64,000 bases of DNA from Megaleporinus macrocephalus. Taxonomy: Eukaryota; Chordata; Actinopteri; Characiformes; Anostomidae. Where the stretch lies: positions 15,482,341-15,546,340 of the forward strand of contig CM038726.1 in NCBI GenBank assembly GCA_021613375.1, read 5' to 3'. Shown one piece after another: positions 14,958-26,650 of this stretch. The translations under genes and the position numbers were made by a program. Position 1 is the stretch's first letter. Every line of letters starts with the position of its first letter. Below the pieces are notes generated by a model. It saw only the letters and a list, made by a program, of their open reading frames with translations. It was not told the DNA's origin and did not search any database.

Positions 14958-16070
14958 CACTAATGTCCCGTCCACACGAATCTGGGAATTTTCAAAAAAG
15001 CATTTTGGCCTCCTGTCCACAGGAACGTGCCCTGAGCGTATTGAAAGTGCTGTCTAGGATGGAGATTTTCCCTGTTTTCGCCTACACGGGCAAAGCGCAG
15101 CTTCTTGAAAACGCTGATGTCAAGCTGTTAACTTGTGCACGCCTGTTGCCATTTGAATTTCTTGAGTGTGCAGAACTGTCTGAAATTTGGCTGACGCCTG
15201 GGGTTTTTTGCATGCTCAGCAATTTTTTGGGGTTGATGAATATGTTTGCAACTGAATTGAGCTGTACTTCTCCAATAAACCCGCAAAGGCTTCGGATTCC
15301 ACAGGGCTCAGTTCTTTTAAATGAGGTGTCAGCTCGACTGCAAATATTCAAATATCTCCATGATTCTAAGGATATTTAACTTAATGATCATTAAAGCTAG
15401 ATAGATACTTCATTGATCTCAAAGGGAAATTCAAGATCTCTGCATTTAACCCATCCGTGCAGTGAAACACTCTCATATACACACACACACACACACACTA
15501 GCGAACGGACACACTTGCTCGAAGCGATAAGCAGCCCTATCCACAGCACCCGGGGAGCGGTCAGGGGTTAGATGCCTCGCACAAGGGCACTTCAGTCGTG
15601 TCTTCTTGGGTCATGGGACTGAACCGGTAACCTTAGTTCACAAAGCTGGTCCCCTAACCTCCAGGCCACAACTGCCCCTCACCTGGGTCAACTGCTTGGA
15701 ATGCAGCTATGCACACCACTATATCACTATACATAGCTGCATCAACTATGTATCAACTCTCTGCAGGGAATGTGCATTTGCACACAACATATGGATGAAA
15801 ATTTTGTTTTGTCAGTTGTGTTTCTGAACACTTTCCCAAACGGATGACTCGGATGATTGTGTGTACAGAAAGAGCACTCAAAAAAACCTCCTGGCGAAGG
15901 ATGTGGCTGCATTATGTAATGTCATCATGGTGTCTTGCTGATGTGTTCATGTGTTTATGTGATCATGTGGACATCGTTTTTGTGTTCTCCTGTGAACAGA
16001 GAGATTTACGTTGCTGTTGACGTGGACAGATGAAAAGTTTCTTAAAAATATCCAGATATGTGGGCACTAA
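14958..16070. mobile_element. DNA transposon with about 35-40 bp inverted ends, nested retroposon inside
   Basis: The left end (14965 on) reads GTCCCGTCCACACGAATCTG, GGAATTTTCAAAAAAGC. The reverse complement of the right end reads CCCACATATCTGGATATTTT TAAGAAAC, so the ends are imperfect inverted repeats. Both are bordered by GCACTAA, a possible target duplication. The internal open frame at 14876-15379 has no recognisable transposase domain, so this is probably a nonautonomous element. A retroposon fragment sits at 15388-15700. Confidence 0.55.
15388..15700 (-). mobile_element. Retroposon fragment with (GATA)n-type end
   Basis: The plus strand reads AGATAGATACTTCATTGATC, TCAAAGGGAAATTCAAGATC, then GCATTTAACCCATCCGTGCA, an AC run, and GAGCGGTCAGGGGTTAG to CCAGGCCACAACTGCCCC. 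The first part is the reverse complement of the tail at 2984-3135. It lies inside the inverted-repeat element 14958-16070, so it is the later insertion if that element is real. Confidence 0.6.
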
Positions 16071-17345
16071 CTTAAAAACAAACTTATAATCGAAGTCAAT
16101 GGGTTTGTGTTCAGTCTTCTTATATAAATGCATGTTGAGTCAAAAGTAAACTTGACTCTGTTTGTTTTTTTTAAGGATCATCCATATCTGTGACCAAATA
16201 AAAACTGTGACAAAACTCGAAAAACAAAGATTTTTGAGGATATATAATACATATGGTTGTTTTACATTAACTTTGGCAGAACATAGTTTATAAATTTAAA
16301 CTGGCCATAAATATGACATTTTAGAAGAGTATAAATAGATTATTTATGTTAGTTCATTTGGTCAGTAAAGACATGTAGGACACACATGACTGACTGATCA
16401 CTATCAATATTAATGTAATAATGTTTTGATGTAACACTGCAGCATGATCAAATCATGTAATTACAGTAACACATGCATTAGCAAAATGAAATAAATTGGC
16501 ATTTTGGCCCAAAGTACTAACGACATCATCTACTACATTAGGTTATGTTAGGGACCTTTTTGGATGTGACAATACAGTGTGACACCTAAACAAACATATG
16601 ACATCATCCAAAAACTGAAATGGATTGAAAAACTATAAAAACTCTATTTGCCTGATCATGACTGCATTGCAAAGTAAACAAATCGTTTGGCAGCAATTTA
16701 CTTTTATTTTCTGACAAGAATTGGACTTTGAGAATCACACACAGTGATGTGTACTTATTCAGCACGCTGAATTCTCACAGTGTTTTTCCTGAAGTTCCCT
16801 ACTTTAATTTTATGACATAATATCATAGGATGGGCTGCTCTTTTTGTGTTGTTTTGTTGACAGTGAGACATTTACAAAAGCACTGTTGATGTGGATGAAA
16901 AGCATGTTAAAAAACAAATATATATGAACGGAGACTTCAGTTATATATATTGAGTCAAAAGTTTTTTTGGTTCTTTTACTAAATGCGGCATACTTATCCT
17001 CTATATCTGTGACACAATACATTTTAATCAAACATGAATATGCTAAAAGTCTAATTCAGGCACAAACTGTATGATTATGGAATATGAATATGAAATTATG
17101 ATAATTGCTTTGCATCTTTGTAATTTTTTTTCTGCATATCTGAGCAACAACAAAATGTGTTTTCATTTTACATTTATGCAAATTTAATTTTGTAATACAG
17201 TATACAGTAAATATAGGTAATATTTTGGCACACAATATGGTATATAACATACACAAACTGCATTAACTGTGACACATAACACAATTTCACATTCAAAAGG
17301 GTTGCTAAATGTAAATTATGGCACAAACATATTCTATGCTTTAAG
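16071..17345. other. Noncoding AT-rich stretch
   Basis: No gene or clear repeat recognised. Confidence 0.5.
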
Positions 17346-17572
17346 CAGGGCTAGGCAGTATGACTATATCTGGCATTGTCATGACCATTTATGTCACAAT
17401 GCATCAGTACTATATATCATCAGTACTTCCAGAACACTGACTAACTGTATGTGTTGATATAAAGAGAGTAAAATATGTCCTGCATAACTGGATTTAATGC
17501 AATGCGGTGTTTGTTGATTATAAATCAGTGTGTTATATTGTATATTGTATGATGCAATTTTATTCAGCTCTA
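17346..17572. mobile_element. hAT-like short element (probable)
   Basis: The left end CAGGGCTAGGCAGTATGAC resembles the TAGGGCTGGGC terminus of teleost hAT elements. The right end, reversed, begins TAGAGCTGAATAAAATTG. The flanks GCTTTAAG and GCTCTATT could be a decayed 8-bp target duplication. No coding sequence is present. Confidence 0.45.
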
Positions 17573-18650
17573 GCTCTATTCAGGGCTTTCACCATATAGG
17601 TGCACTTTGTAGGTTTCCAGTTATGTACTGTAGCCCATCTGTTGCTGCAGTGTGTCAGGCCCCCTCTGCCCAGTTTCTCAATGGAAAGGGTCACTACAGG
17701 ACCACCGCTGATTAGTTATCATTGGGGTGGTTCACAATTTTCTGCACGGCATGTAAGTGTGTACAGGGCTGGTTCAAAAGCCTCATTCACATAGTTGTTG
17801 CAGGGCTTTTTACACACCTGCTGCGTTCATAATAGTCCTTAAGCCAACAGTGGTCCTGTGGGCATCAGCTGACCACTGATGAAGGGCTACAAGACGACTG
17901 ACTCAATTGTACACGGCCAGTAAGTGTACCTTGTGCAAGCTGTACCTGATGAAATGGGCAATCAGTGTAGGTATAACGTTGATGTACCTAATAAGCGGGC
18001 AACTCAGCGTACACTGTCACTTACCTGAAAAGAACAAAGAGAGCGCAGGGGCAGCTGCCGAAAACATGAGGTAGCCACATTTAAGGAAATGAAATGCTAT
18101 TAGGATTAGAAGTGCTGCTGAGGATCTGAAAGGTAATAAATACATGGTATTATGACGCTTCCTTTAAGGCTCTTCTGAGAGAGTAAAAAGAGCCATAAGC
18201 GTGTGCGATTAAGAGATGGTTTGCGAACTATTCACTGGCTGCTTTGACATCTCTTTAACGCAGATGCGCCTGCTGTGATTGGCTGAGCTGGAGCAAAACG
18301 TCCCCCTGTGATTGGCTTGGTGACAGTGCAAGAATTCAGGGTAGCTAAGGGATCGCACTGAGCGTGTGCCAACCTCAGAGGAGCCCCCACACACGTTGCC
18401 TGGCAACAGGAGCTTGTGGTATAATGTGTCGCTTTAATGTGTAGGATCGGTGTGTGTTTGTGTGTGTGTGTGTGTGCATATTTACTGCCTTTAAGCAGTG
18501 TTTTTCATCTTCACAGCCTTTCCAAAGAGACCTACTCACAAAGTCGCCCCTATTCCAGCCTGAAATACATACCACATTTATGGCCATAGCAAGGAAGATT
18601 CGCAGTTCAGTTCAAATAATTCAGTCCACTTTCTATTAAAAACCAGGGCA

Positions 18651-18654
<4 letters not shown>
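17573..18654. other. Noncoding; (TG)n patch
   Basis: No exon recognised. A TG dinucleotide run lies at about 18450-18478. Confidence 0.5.

Positions 18655-18727
<73 letters not shown>
18655..18727. repeat. (TA)n microsatellite
   Basis: Uninterrupted TA array of about 73 bp. Confidence 0.95.
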
Positions 18728-18731
<4 letters not shown>

Positions 18732-18960
18732 TCAGCAAAATACTTTTTTCATATATGTCACTGTGTTTATTTAACCCTTTCCAAGCTTTTCCTTTTGGCT
18801 TTTTTTACTTTTCCTGCTTTGACTACTCAGTACTTCATTAAGCTAAATCAAGATTACTGGTGAAAGAACTGAATAAAGTCCAGGAGAAATCTGGGACATT
18901 GTTCTTCAAACTGCCACACAACCTACTTATGCTACTTTGTACTTTGTGCTTATATATATA

Positions 18961-19565
18961 TAATGTGTGTGTGTCCAATAAAAAAACATGGAGAGACTTT
19001 ACTTACAATGGAAGCCAATGAAACCAGAATTTTTTATGCTATTTTGGAGCATTTCTTTTGGTCCATTAATCATAAAACTTTCACACAATGTTAACACCTG
19101 CCGCTGCATTTAATAGATGTAGAAATATAGAAATCGACAAAAATGGAGATATATGTTTTTCATTGGACAGTGATATAATATATATGCTATTTTGGAGCAC
19201 TTCTATTGGTATATTTATCATGAATGTTTTAGACAATATAAACAGCAGCTTTCTTGTTCAAATAATATTAAAAAATAAAAATCAACAAAAATGGCCATCA
19301 TGGACAGCAAGATATATTTATATATATATCATCATTGTCCAAAGAAAAATCTCCAAAATGACAACTTTACTGGAGAGGCCATAACCTCTCATGTCAATGG
19401 AACCAGAATTTTTCCAAGCTATTTTGGAACATTTCTACTGATCCATTCATCATGAAATTGTAAACGCTGCTGCACAGACACATTTTGACAAATATGTACA
19501 TATAGAAATGAAAAATGGACAAAAATGAAGATACATGTTTTTGCTTTGGACTGTGATGATATAAA
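18961..19565 (+). mobile_element. Array of three family M element copies
   Basis: Three copies follow one another: 18961-19178 (full interior, right end CATTGGACAGTGATATAATA), 19182-19317 (internal part only, from GCTATTTTGGAGCACTTCTA) and 19326-19562 (left end ATCATTGTCCAAAGAAAAAT, right end TTTGGACTGTGATGATAT). They are separated by short TA-rich joints, consistent with insertion of one copy into the TA-rich flank of another. Confidence 0.75.
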
Positions 19566-21343
19566 CATATGTAGGGTTTTTTTATTTAGTTTGCTAACCT
19601 TATAGATTGCTGCATTTTGTTTTTGGTTCACTTAGCAATGACAAAACCATACTTTAAACAGTCATGTGAGTAGAAGATCAGACTTGATTAGACCAATTTT
19701 ATGATTTACAGTAACATAACTGTCATAACTGTCCTGAACTGGAATGGTGTTGTTCTCTGTTAAGACGTTCTGGCATGAAAACCAAGTCATGCTAAGCTTT
19801 ATTGTCTACTGTGTGTAAGGTAGAATGATGTACATGAAGATCATATTCATGTTTGTGTAACGGTAAGTTGAGAAGAAGTTAAGGTTGCATTTGTATCTTT
19901 GTTATTTTTGGTCATGTGAAGAAAAAATGTCTGACTCTGCCAACAAGCAGACTCAGCCAACAGGCTGAATATTCCAGGATAGTGTGAGAGGATAGAAATG
20001 AATGGCAGGTGAGAGAGAGAGAGAAGAAAGACCTTACAGAGATAGAGAGGTGTCACACTATTCATGTAACCACAGTAAGGGACAAGGCACATTAGCTGTG
20101 TGAGGCCACTTTAAGCCTAAGTTAACGTTAACTCAAGCATGAACGAGTAAAGGATTAGCACCATTAGCACACGGGAGAAGTTTGCCTTCAGGGCCGTCTG
20201 CCAAAAAGCCTTTCTAGCAAAATCCCATAGTTTTCCTTCTTTTTTCTTATGGAATGAAGTTCCAGGCTACTGTCAGCGGGTAAATAGTGGTTAAGTAAAG
20301 AGTATTTCTGTGTGTAAGATAACTAAAATTAGACTACATGTATTGACTAAAACTCAAATGTTTTAAAACTAGACTCAAACTAAGAGTAATTAAAAGATTA
20401 AAACTAAGTCAAAATCAACCTCCACCCTTAATGCATAATATATCAGGTGTATTTTTCATTAGGACTTGAAACATGCCTCAACCTAGTTTTAAAGCTGAAA
20501 GTGTTTGTTCTAAAATTATGAAGTTTTATGAGGAGATGATAAAACAGCATCACACTCATCTTTTCCACATACTAAAGTAGTTTAGTAGAGAGGAGACGAT
20601 GGTTTGTTCTGTCTTTGTTCTCTTTAGACGTCTTTAGTCTGTAGAGCATTCATACTTCAAACAAATCAGACTCTTCGCCTTGACCATCCTGCTGATTGGG
20701 TCCCGGTCTGCTTATTTAATGTACACAGGGCTTCGGATAGCAGCGTCCTCACTCTCTCACAGAGCAATGACAACAGGGTTAGTTTTAATTGTACCAAATC
20801 TGAACATAACCCAAGCCACATAACTTTAATTGCTCATTTTGTGGCTGTAATATAGCACCAAGCTTATAAATAGTCTTGCACTCTCAAACCTGGGTTTGGT
20901 GTATGTCAGGACAACTCTAGCTACCACAGTTCCATCAGTAAAGCTTGATAGAGGGGGGATAATGAATTGGCTGTTTTAGGCTTGTGCTAGATGCCTATAG
21001 TTCCAATGAAAGGTAATGTTAATGCTAAATCACACAGAGACATTTATAGAGATATTTAAATATATGCTTCCAACTTTGAGGCATTAGTTAGCGTATAGAT
21101 CGAAAACTAGTCTGGTTCAACCAACATTAAATTTATTGTGTTTTGAATCGATTTAGTAACTGTTAGAGCTTACCCTCCTGTGCCACTGCTTATGTTTTTA
21201 TATGTGGCAGGTTGTGTTGGTTGCTTGCAGGTGCATAGCTAGCCCTAGTTTAGGGCTGAATTGAGTCTAAATACCCCTAAAGATTTTTTTTTAACGTTAA
21301 TTTATCTCTGACAAGCTGGAAATGTACATATACATATATATCC

Positions 21344-21376
<33 letters not shown>

Positions 21377-22214
21377 ACATTTGTGAACTAAGCTGTTTTA
21401 AAGAGTTGTTGGTGTCTTTGGATTTCGGATTGATCGCCTGAAGTGACTTTAAAATGTAGATTTTTTTTTATAAGCTGTTCTTATTTGAGTGCTCAGCACC
21501 CCTAAACCATTAACCCTACAATCACCCCTGGTTGCTTGTATTAAAAAAAGATTATTATTGAAAAAATCTAAAGTAGTAGGTTTTTTTTCCAGCTGTCCCC
21601 TATTTAAACAATCCATTTTCACATTGATTGTTTTCCAAACACTATAATAACTACACTATACGCTGGTTCTTGGACTCTGAAAGGCAGGCGAACCTGCGGC
21701 TCTAATCTGTAGTTCACTGAGCCACCACACATTGTGAACTCAGAATGTTTCATGTGAAATGAATTATTTTCTTCCCATGAAATGTTTGCTTTGTAATGAG
21801 TAGCATGCGTGTTTGTGGAGCCAGTCAAACAGGTGTATCAGAACCTGTTGAGAGGGAGTTGTTTTAACGCAGGAATGTAAACAGTCATCTCCTCAGGAAG
21901 CTTCTGTCCGTGTTTGTGTGTTTGGTTTCCACACATTTTCAGCACAAAAATGAAAACCGCAGGCCTGAACGTGATTTTATCAAAATTCTCCTGATTTTGT
22001 GAAAATCTATAAAAGCTGCTGTGTCTTCTATAGTGTTTGGGACAAAGGGATACGTATTATCTTCACCATGTAAAAGTTGTAGTACTTTTTATACACAGTG
22101 TGATTACTTAGTTGTGTTCAATTGCTTCTTTAATGCATCTACAAAAGAACTTTTGGCAGTCTAGTCTTTATTTTCAGCTTTTTTTGCCAATGAAAGTCAA
22201 GGAAACAGGTTTAC
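19566..22214. other. Noncoding stretch
   Basis: No exon or RNA gene recognised. A short (ATT)n run is at 21342-21375, with several T-rich low-complexity runs. Confidence 0.5.
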
Positions 22215-22500
22215 AGGTTTGAGAAGCAAGAATAAAACTGTAAGAGACACTGGCCAAGCCTTAGGCTCCTAAAAATCAACTGTGTGGAACGTTGTTAAGA
22301 AGGAAGATAATGCAATAATGTTCATTGATAGTGTAACTGCTGATGGCAATGCCAAATTGAACTGTAAAGCATTTGAACCAGTTCAAGAAAATGCCTCTAA
22401 ACTCAGTGGAGTATGTTTCATCCTAGAAGATCATGATCCCAAACATTCTACCAAAGCTTTTCTACCGAGTTACTTGGTTATCTGACCTGAATCTCAATAA
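22215..22500 (+). mobile_element. Degenerate Tc1-like transposase fragment
   Basis: A plus-strand frame reads KTVRDTG, then STVWNVVKKED and later FILEDHDPKHSTK. The last matches the FQQDNDPKHTSK block around a catalytic Asp of Tc1 transposases. The spacing between motifs is far too short and a stop follows, so this is an internally deleted relic. Confidence 0.6.
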
Positions 22501-22722
22501 GTATCTTTCAATAAGTAATCTTTACATGGTAAAGCTAAAATATGTAAAAATATTCTTTATTGAAATGTGGGAATGTGTGTTTGAGCCACATATGAAATGT
22601 AGGGCATTATAGAAGTAATTAAAACGTGCATTTGTCCCAAATAATATATTCCAGCATCAGCATAGAACACAACATGGGAAAGATGAGGCACTTTAGGCAA
22701 ATACCCGTTTATTGAACACAGC

Positions 22723-23142
22723 AGCATAACAAGCTCCACCGCCAGTGCTAACTGAGAGGCTGGGATAGCAACATCCAACTGCACAACTGTGCTGTATGGT
22801 AGATACTGAGTCCACACAAATGTCACACAGCCCAGCACAGAGTAGCACAAATAGCACATAAGCTTAGCATTAAACCAACAACAGCAACGTATCTACAATT
22901 TAAAGTGTCAGGCTCTGCACATGGACACTTTATAAAAAATACACTGCTGTTCAGTATTGAAATAGGGTAAAAATCTAAACCCTATAAGGTGGTGAGGTTA
23001 GCGCTGGAAAAAGTTCTGTTTGCGAGAGAACTGAATAAATCAACAAACATTAGGTACTTGCAACAGTACAGTAGAGTTGTGTGGTTGCAGGTTGCTTTCC
23101 CAGCCACCCAGTTAGCACTGGCGATGGTTCTGCTATGTTTAT
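22723..23142. repeat. Foldback (inverted-repeat) structure, arms about 85 bp
   Basis: The left arm (about 22723-22810) contains CGCCAGTGCTAACTGAGAGG CTGGGATAGCAAC. The right arm (about 23054-23142), reversed, contains CGCCAGTGCTAACTGGGTGG CTGGGAAAGCAAC. The arms look about 80% identical by eye and flank a spacer of about 240 bp. A small inverted-repeat transposon is the simplest reading. Confidence 0.6.
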
Positions 23143-24243
23143 GATTATGCACGCTTATTGTCACAACATGTAGCCATTGTTGCTCTCTGACTATTAACAA
23201 GGAAATTTGGGAAATAATTTACTGACAAAGCAATTCCAAAATGCACTGCTAATAAAATGGATTAAACGCAAACTATAGAGACTATTAGACTAATCTTAGT
23301 AAATAGAGACTAATGTTGCAGTGCTTGAGTCCGGTCTCCTGGTCTCAGTTTTGTCTCCCTTTTGACATTATTCTGACTCTTTTTTATCTTGTGCCTTCAA
23401 GATCAGAAGAGTGCAATGCCTGCATTGGAGTTTGTTTTTGTCATTATGGAATATCAACAAATCAGAATAAAGCAGTTATTTCTCTACATGTTTAAATAAA
23501 ATATGTTCACTGCAGGTTGAGGGTCTCCTTTAGCTTTCCACAATGGATTAAGGCAAATTCCTTAAAACAGAGCAGATTGTAATGTTATTAATGTTTTTTT
23601 TTTATACTGACTTGATTTTAGGTGCCGGTTCTAAATATTATTTAGAGAAAAGGAGAATAACCACATTGTCATGTGCAAGTTTCAATGCAGCACTGAACTA
23701 AGATGTATGGTCAGCATTTCCCTGTAATTTCTGTAAACAGGGAAGTTTAGTTGGTAAAACTTGCAGACAATGTTTTACAGAAAGAAGAGTCAATATTGAT
23801 ATATACTGAGCACCGATGGCTTGTATGTTTGGCTCAGTTCAGTGTTTAACATAGGGTTTAAAGTAGAACCAGAAAGACCAATCAGTAAAAATTACTAAAC
23901 TATAGGTTTCGAGTGTATGCATATTATTTAATGTTATATTTTACACAATATATTATTTTTTATTAATATATATTAGGTATTATATGTACAAACATGAAAT
24001 TATCTGATGTGTTTGTTCCCTTTTGTCTTTTATTCTAATATACTGAGAAAATCTGCCTCACATTTCATTGCTATCACTATTGGTTTTAAGTCAGACCCAG
24101 TTTGACCAGGTCACAGTCTTGACTCGGATTCGTCTTCAGTAGTCGTAGTTGCAACATTACGACGGGCCAATTTGAATAATCAGGACTAACTACGCAACAT
24201 AATGTGATCAATCATAATAAATTATTTTAATTAACAGCCTTAC
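23143..24243. other. Noncoding stretch
   Basis: AT-rich; nothing recognised. Confidence 0.5.
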
Positions 24244-24325
24244 AACATTGCACGAACACGCACACACACTTTTGGCATGGTTCTTAAACCATGCCAAAAG
24301 TGTGTGTGCATGTCCGTGCAATGTT
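24244..24325. repeat. Near-perfect hairpin, 39-bp arms, 4-nt loop
   Basis: The left arm 24244-24282 pairs with the right arm 24287-24325. The inner part ACTTTTGGCATGGTT / AACCATGCCAAAAGT is perfect around the loop CTTA, and only about two mismatches occur in the outer part (ACACGCAC versus GTGCATGT region). It could be a short palindromic transposon end pair or a hairpin RNA source; nothing shows that it is transcribed. Confidence 0.85.
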
Positions 24326-24711
24326 ACACTGATGTAAATTTCTTTTGTATCAGGTTGTAGCTAAAAATAATACTGTAAAAAAAAAACTGACATTACATGT
24401 GCACCAAAAGAAAGAAAGTACTTATAGAGAGTTTCTTCCACAGACAGAGAGAGATATATAGAGAGATATGCGCCAGACAGAGTAGTGAGTGAGTAATAGA
24501 GAGAGAGAAAACGAGGATGAGAGTAGTAAGTCAACAGCAGAGAGAAAAAAAAAGAGAAGAAGGAGTGAACGAGAATGACTGAAGGAGGTTTTTAAATGCT
24601 CCTGTTCCAAATCAGCCCCCACAGTTTAGAGATAAAGGGAAGAGTTGCCACGGCAACACCAGTGTAAGAGGGAAAGTATCTGATGGAGCGTGTAGGGGTG
24701 CTTCATCCTGT

Positions 24712-24713
<2 letters not shown>

Positions 24714-24748
<35 letters not shown>
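24714..24748. repeat. (CA)n microsatellite
   Basis: Uninterrupted AC dinucleotide run. Confidence 0.95.
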
Positions 24749-24749
<1 letters not shown>

Positions 24750-25596
24750 TAAGATGATTTCAGCATCTCCTACACATTTAAGGGAAGCCTTTAAGAGTTG
24801 TTCTGATGCTCTGTGTAGACAGTGGGGCTCCGGCCCTGCAGTGGTGGACCAAACAGGTACATGAGAAACACGCTAACGAGTTGGGCTTGACTGGCCCAGC
24901 GCTGGAATGGGCCACTGGTGCGCTGTTTATGATTTAGGGTGTATCAGCACGTTTGTATTTTGTAGGCATGCACTGGTAGGGTGGGGTCATCGGCCAAAAT
25001 TAGAATTAATTCCTTTTCACACTTCTGTATTGGACAACAGTAACGTCGTCTCAGGATTTGCTTATTTTAATATGCTTATTATAATTTTACCACAAAACAA
25101 GTCCCTGGTTTGGAGGAGCAAGCTTGATCAGCCATGCTTGTGCTGCATGACAATGAATATATATCAGGGATCTCATGACAATCTGGCCAACAGTGTTCGC
25201 CAAAGGTAGAAATATAGTGTTTGCTTCACTGTGTGACCTGAGTTTTACAATATTAACACTCAATTTGTATTTGTATTATTACAGAAAACATCTTAAGATG
25301 AGCTGACTTGTTTTATTGACAAGTTTATTGCTGCCATAAAAATGAGGAGACAGCATTTTATTGTGACAACTATAAACTCGTCTTAAGATCATTTCTGTAA
25401 TAGTACAAAGATAACTGTGATGTCAGGCTGTAACACACAGCAATGTGTAATACAGCAGCAGCTGAGTGTTGAAAGAGAATAGGTGTCATCATTCTGACCA
25501 TTCAAATGTTTTAAAGACTTTTATTCTAGAGTTGTGTTGTTTAAATGCTGAAGGGTTAACAAAAAATGGTAATGGTTCACTTGGTTCTGTCAGAAC
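24749..25596. other. Noncoding stretch
   Basis: No gene recognised; the open frame at 24907-25209 has no identifiable domain. Confidence 0.5.
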
Positions 25597-25677
25597 AAAA
25601 CCTCATATCTCTAAAATGGTAACTCTACACATTGTGGAATTATGTTCTTGACTTGCCTTGAGAAAAAATCCATATCC

Positions 25678-25763
<86 letters not shown>

Positions 25764-25924
25764 TGTCAATATATTGTCGCTGTCCAGTGCAAAACCTGTA
25801 TCTCTATTTTAAACTCGACAGCTACCTTTTGTGGAAAAATATCAGAAAAGATTGTGGGAAAATATCATGCATGATGAATGGACCAATTGACTTACATTGT
25901 GTTTTTCTTTGAACAGCGATAATA
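25597..25924 (+). mobile_element. Family M fragments around a (TA)n array
   Basis: A left-end-like segment at 25597 (CAAAACCTCATATCTCTAAA ATGGTAAC) is separated by a pure TA array (25681-25763) from a second left end, GTCGCTGTCCAGTGCAAAAC, at 25769. That copy runs to GTTTTTCTTTGAACAGCGAT near 25920 with a shortened interior. Confidence 0.6.
25681..25763. repeat. (TA)n microsatellite
   Basis: About 83 bp of TA/AT dinucleotides with one phase slip at 25741, between family M ends. Confidence 0.95.
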
Positions 25925-26504
25925 AATTCATATTCAGTAAATCACTGGCTGTTGAACCACAGTACTCAGTTGCTCTTTAACTGTTATGTTCCTATGAATA
26001 TAGAATATAAGACTTGTGCTGATTAGGATAGGTTTCAGTCGTATTGTTTATCTTTACATTTTTACACTGTGCCCAGTCTAACATAAATGTTCTGTACAGT
26101 GTCCAATGTTGTTAATGGGCAGGTCAGGTTATGTACGATAACAGACCTGTTGGTGTTAAACTACTTAAGTGTTTGAACAGTCATATCACTAACATTCACT
26201 TGAAAAGCACCTGAACATACAAATTAGAGGTATAATAGCTACACAACCCTTCACATAGTAGCACCACGAGTTCTTATTTACTCTTTACTTTCTTTAAATC
26301 CGCTGACCATCCAGTGCTGAGGCAGCAGGCATCAGTAGTGTACTTCTTTTGAGGCTTGCTCTCCTGTTAAAATTGAAAGCTGCTCCATCAAACAATGTCT
26401 TTCATGTAAAAGTAAATACCTTATAAAGAATTATTATAACCTCTATTGTGTTATCTCTCTATTTTTATTGAGTTTTATTTTTTTACTTTATTTAAACACT
26501 CCAG

Positions 26505-26650
26505 CTGCCGTTTACACCGTGCAAAATGATGAATGGACCAATAGAAATGCTCCAAAATCTGATTCTGTTTACTTTAAAGAGTAATAGTAAAGAATGTTTT
26601 TGCCATTTTGGAGATATTTGGAGACCCTTTTCTTTGGACAGTGATGATAT
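26505..26650 (-). mobile_element. Family M element fragment, reverse orientation
   Basis: Contains ATGATGAATGGACCAATAGA, AATGCTCCAAAATCTGATTC and the end TTTTCTTTGGACAGTGATGA. These are the family's interior and terminal words, reading as the reverse complement. Confidence 0.6.

Noticed and set aside
14876..15379. 167-codon plus-strand open frame
   Set aside because: It starts outside and ends inside the TIR element, with no transposase motif or splice context.
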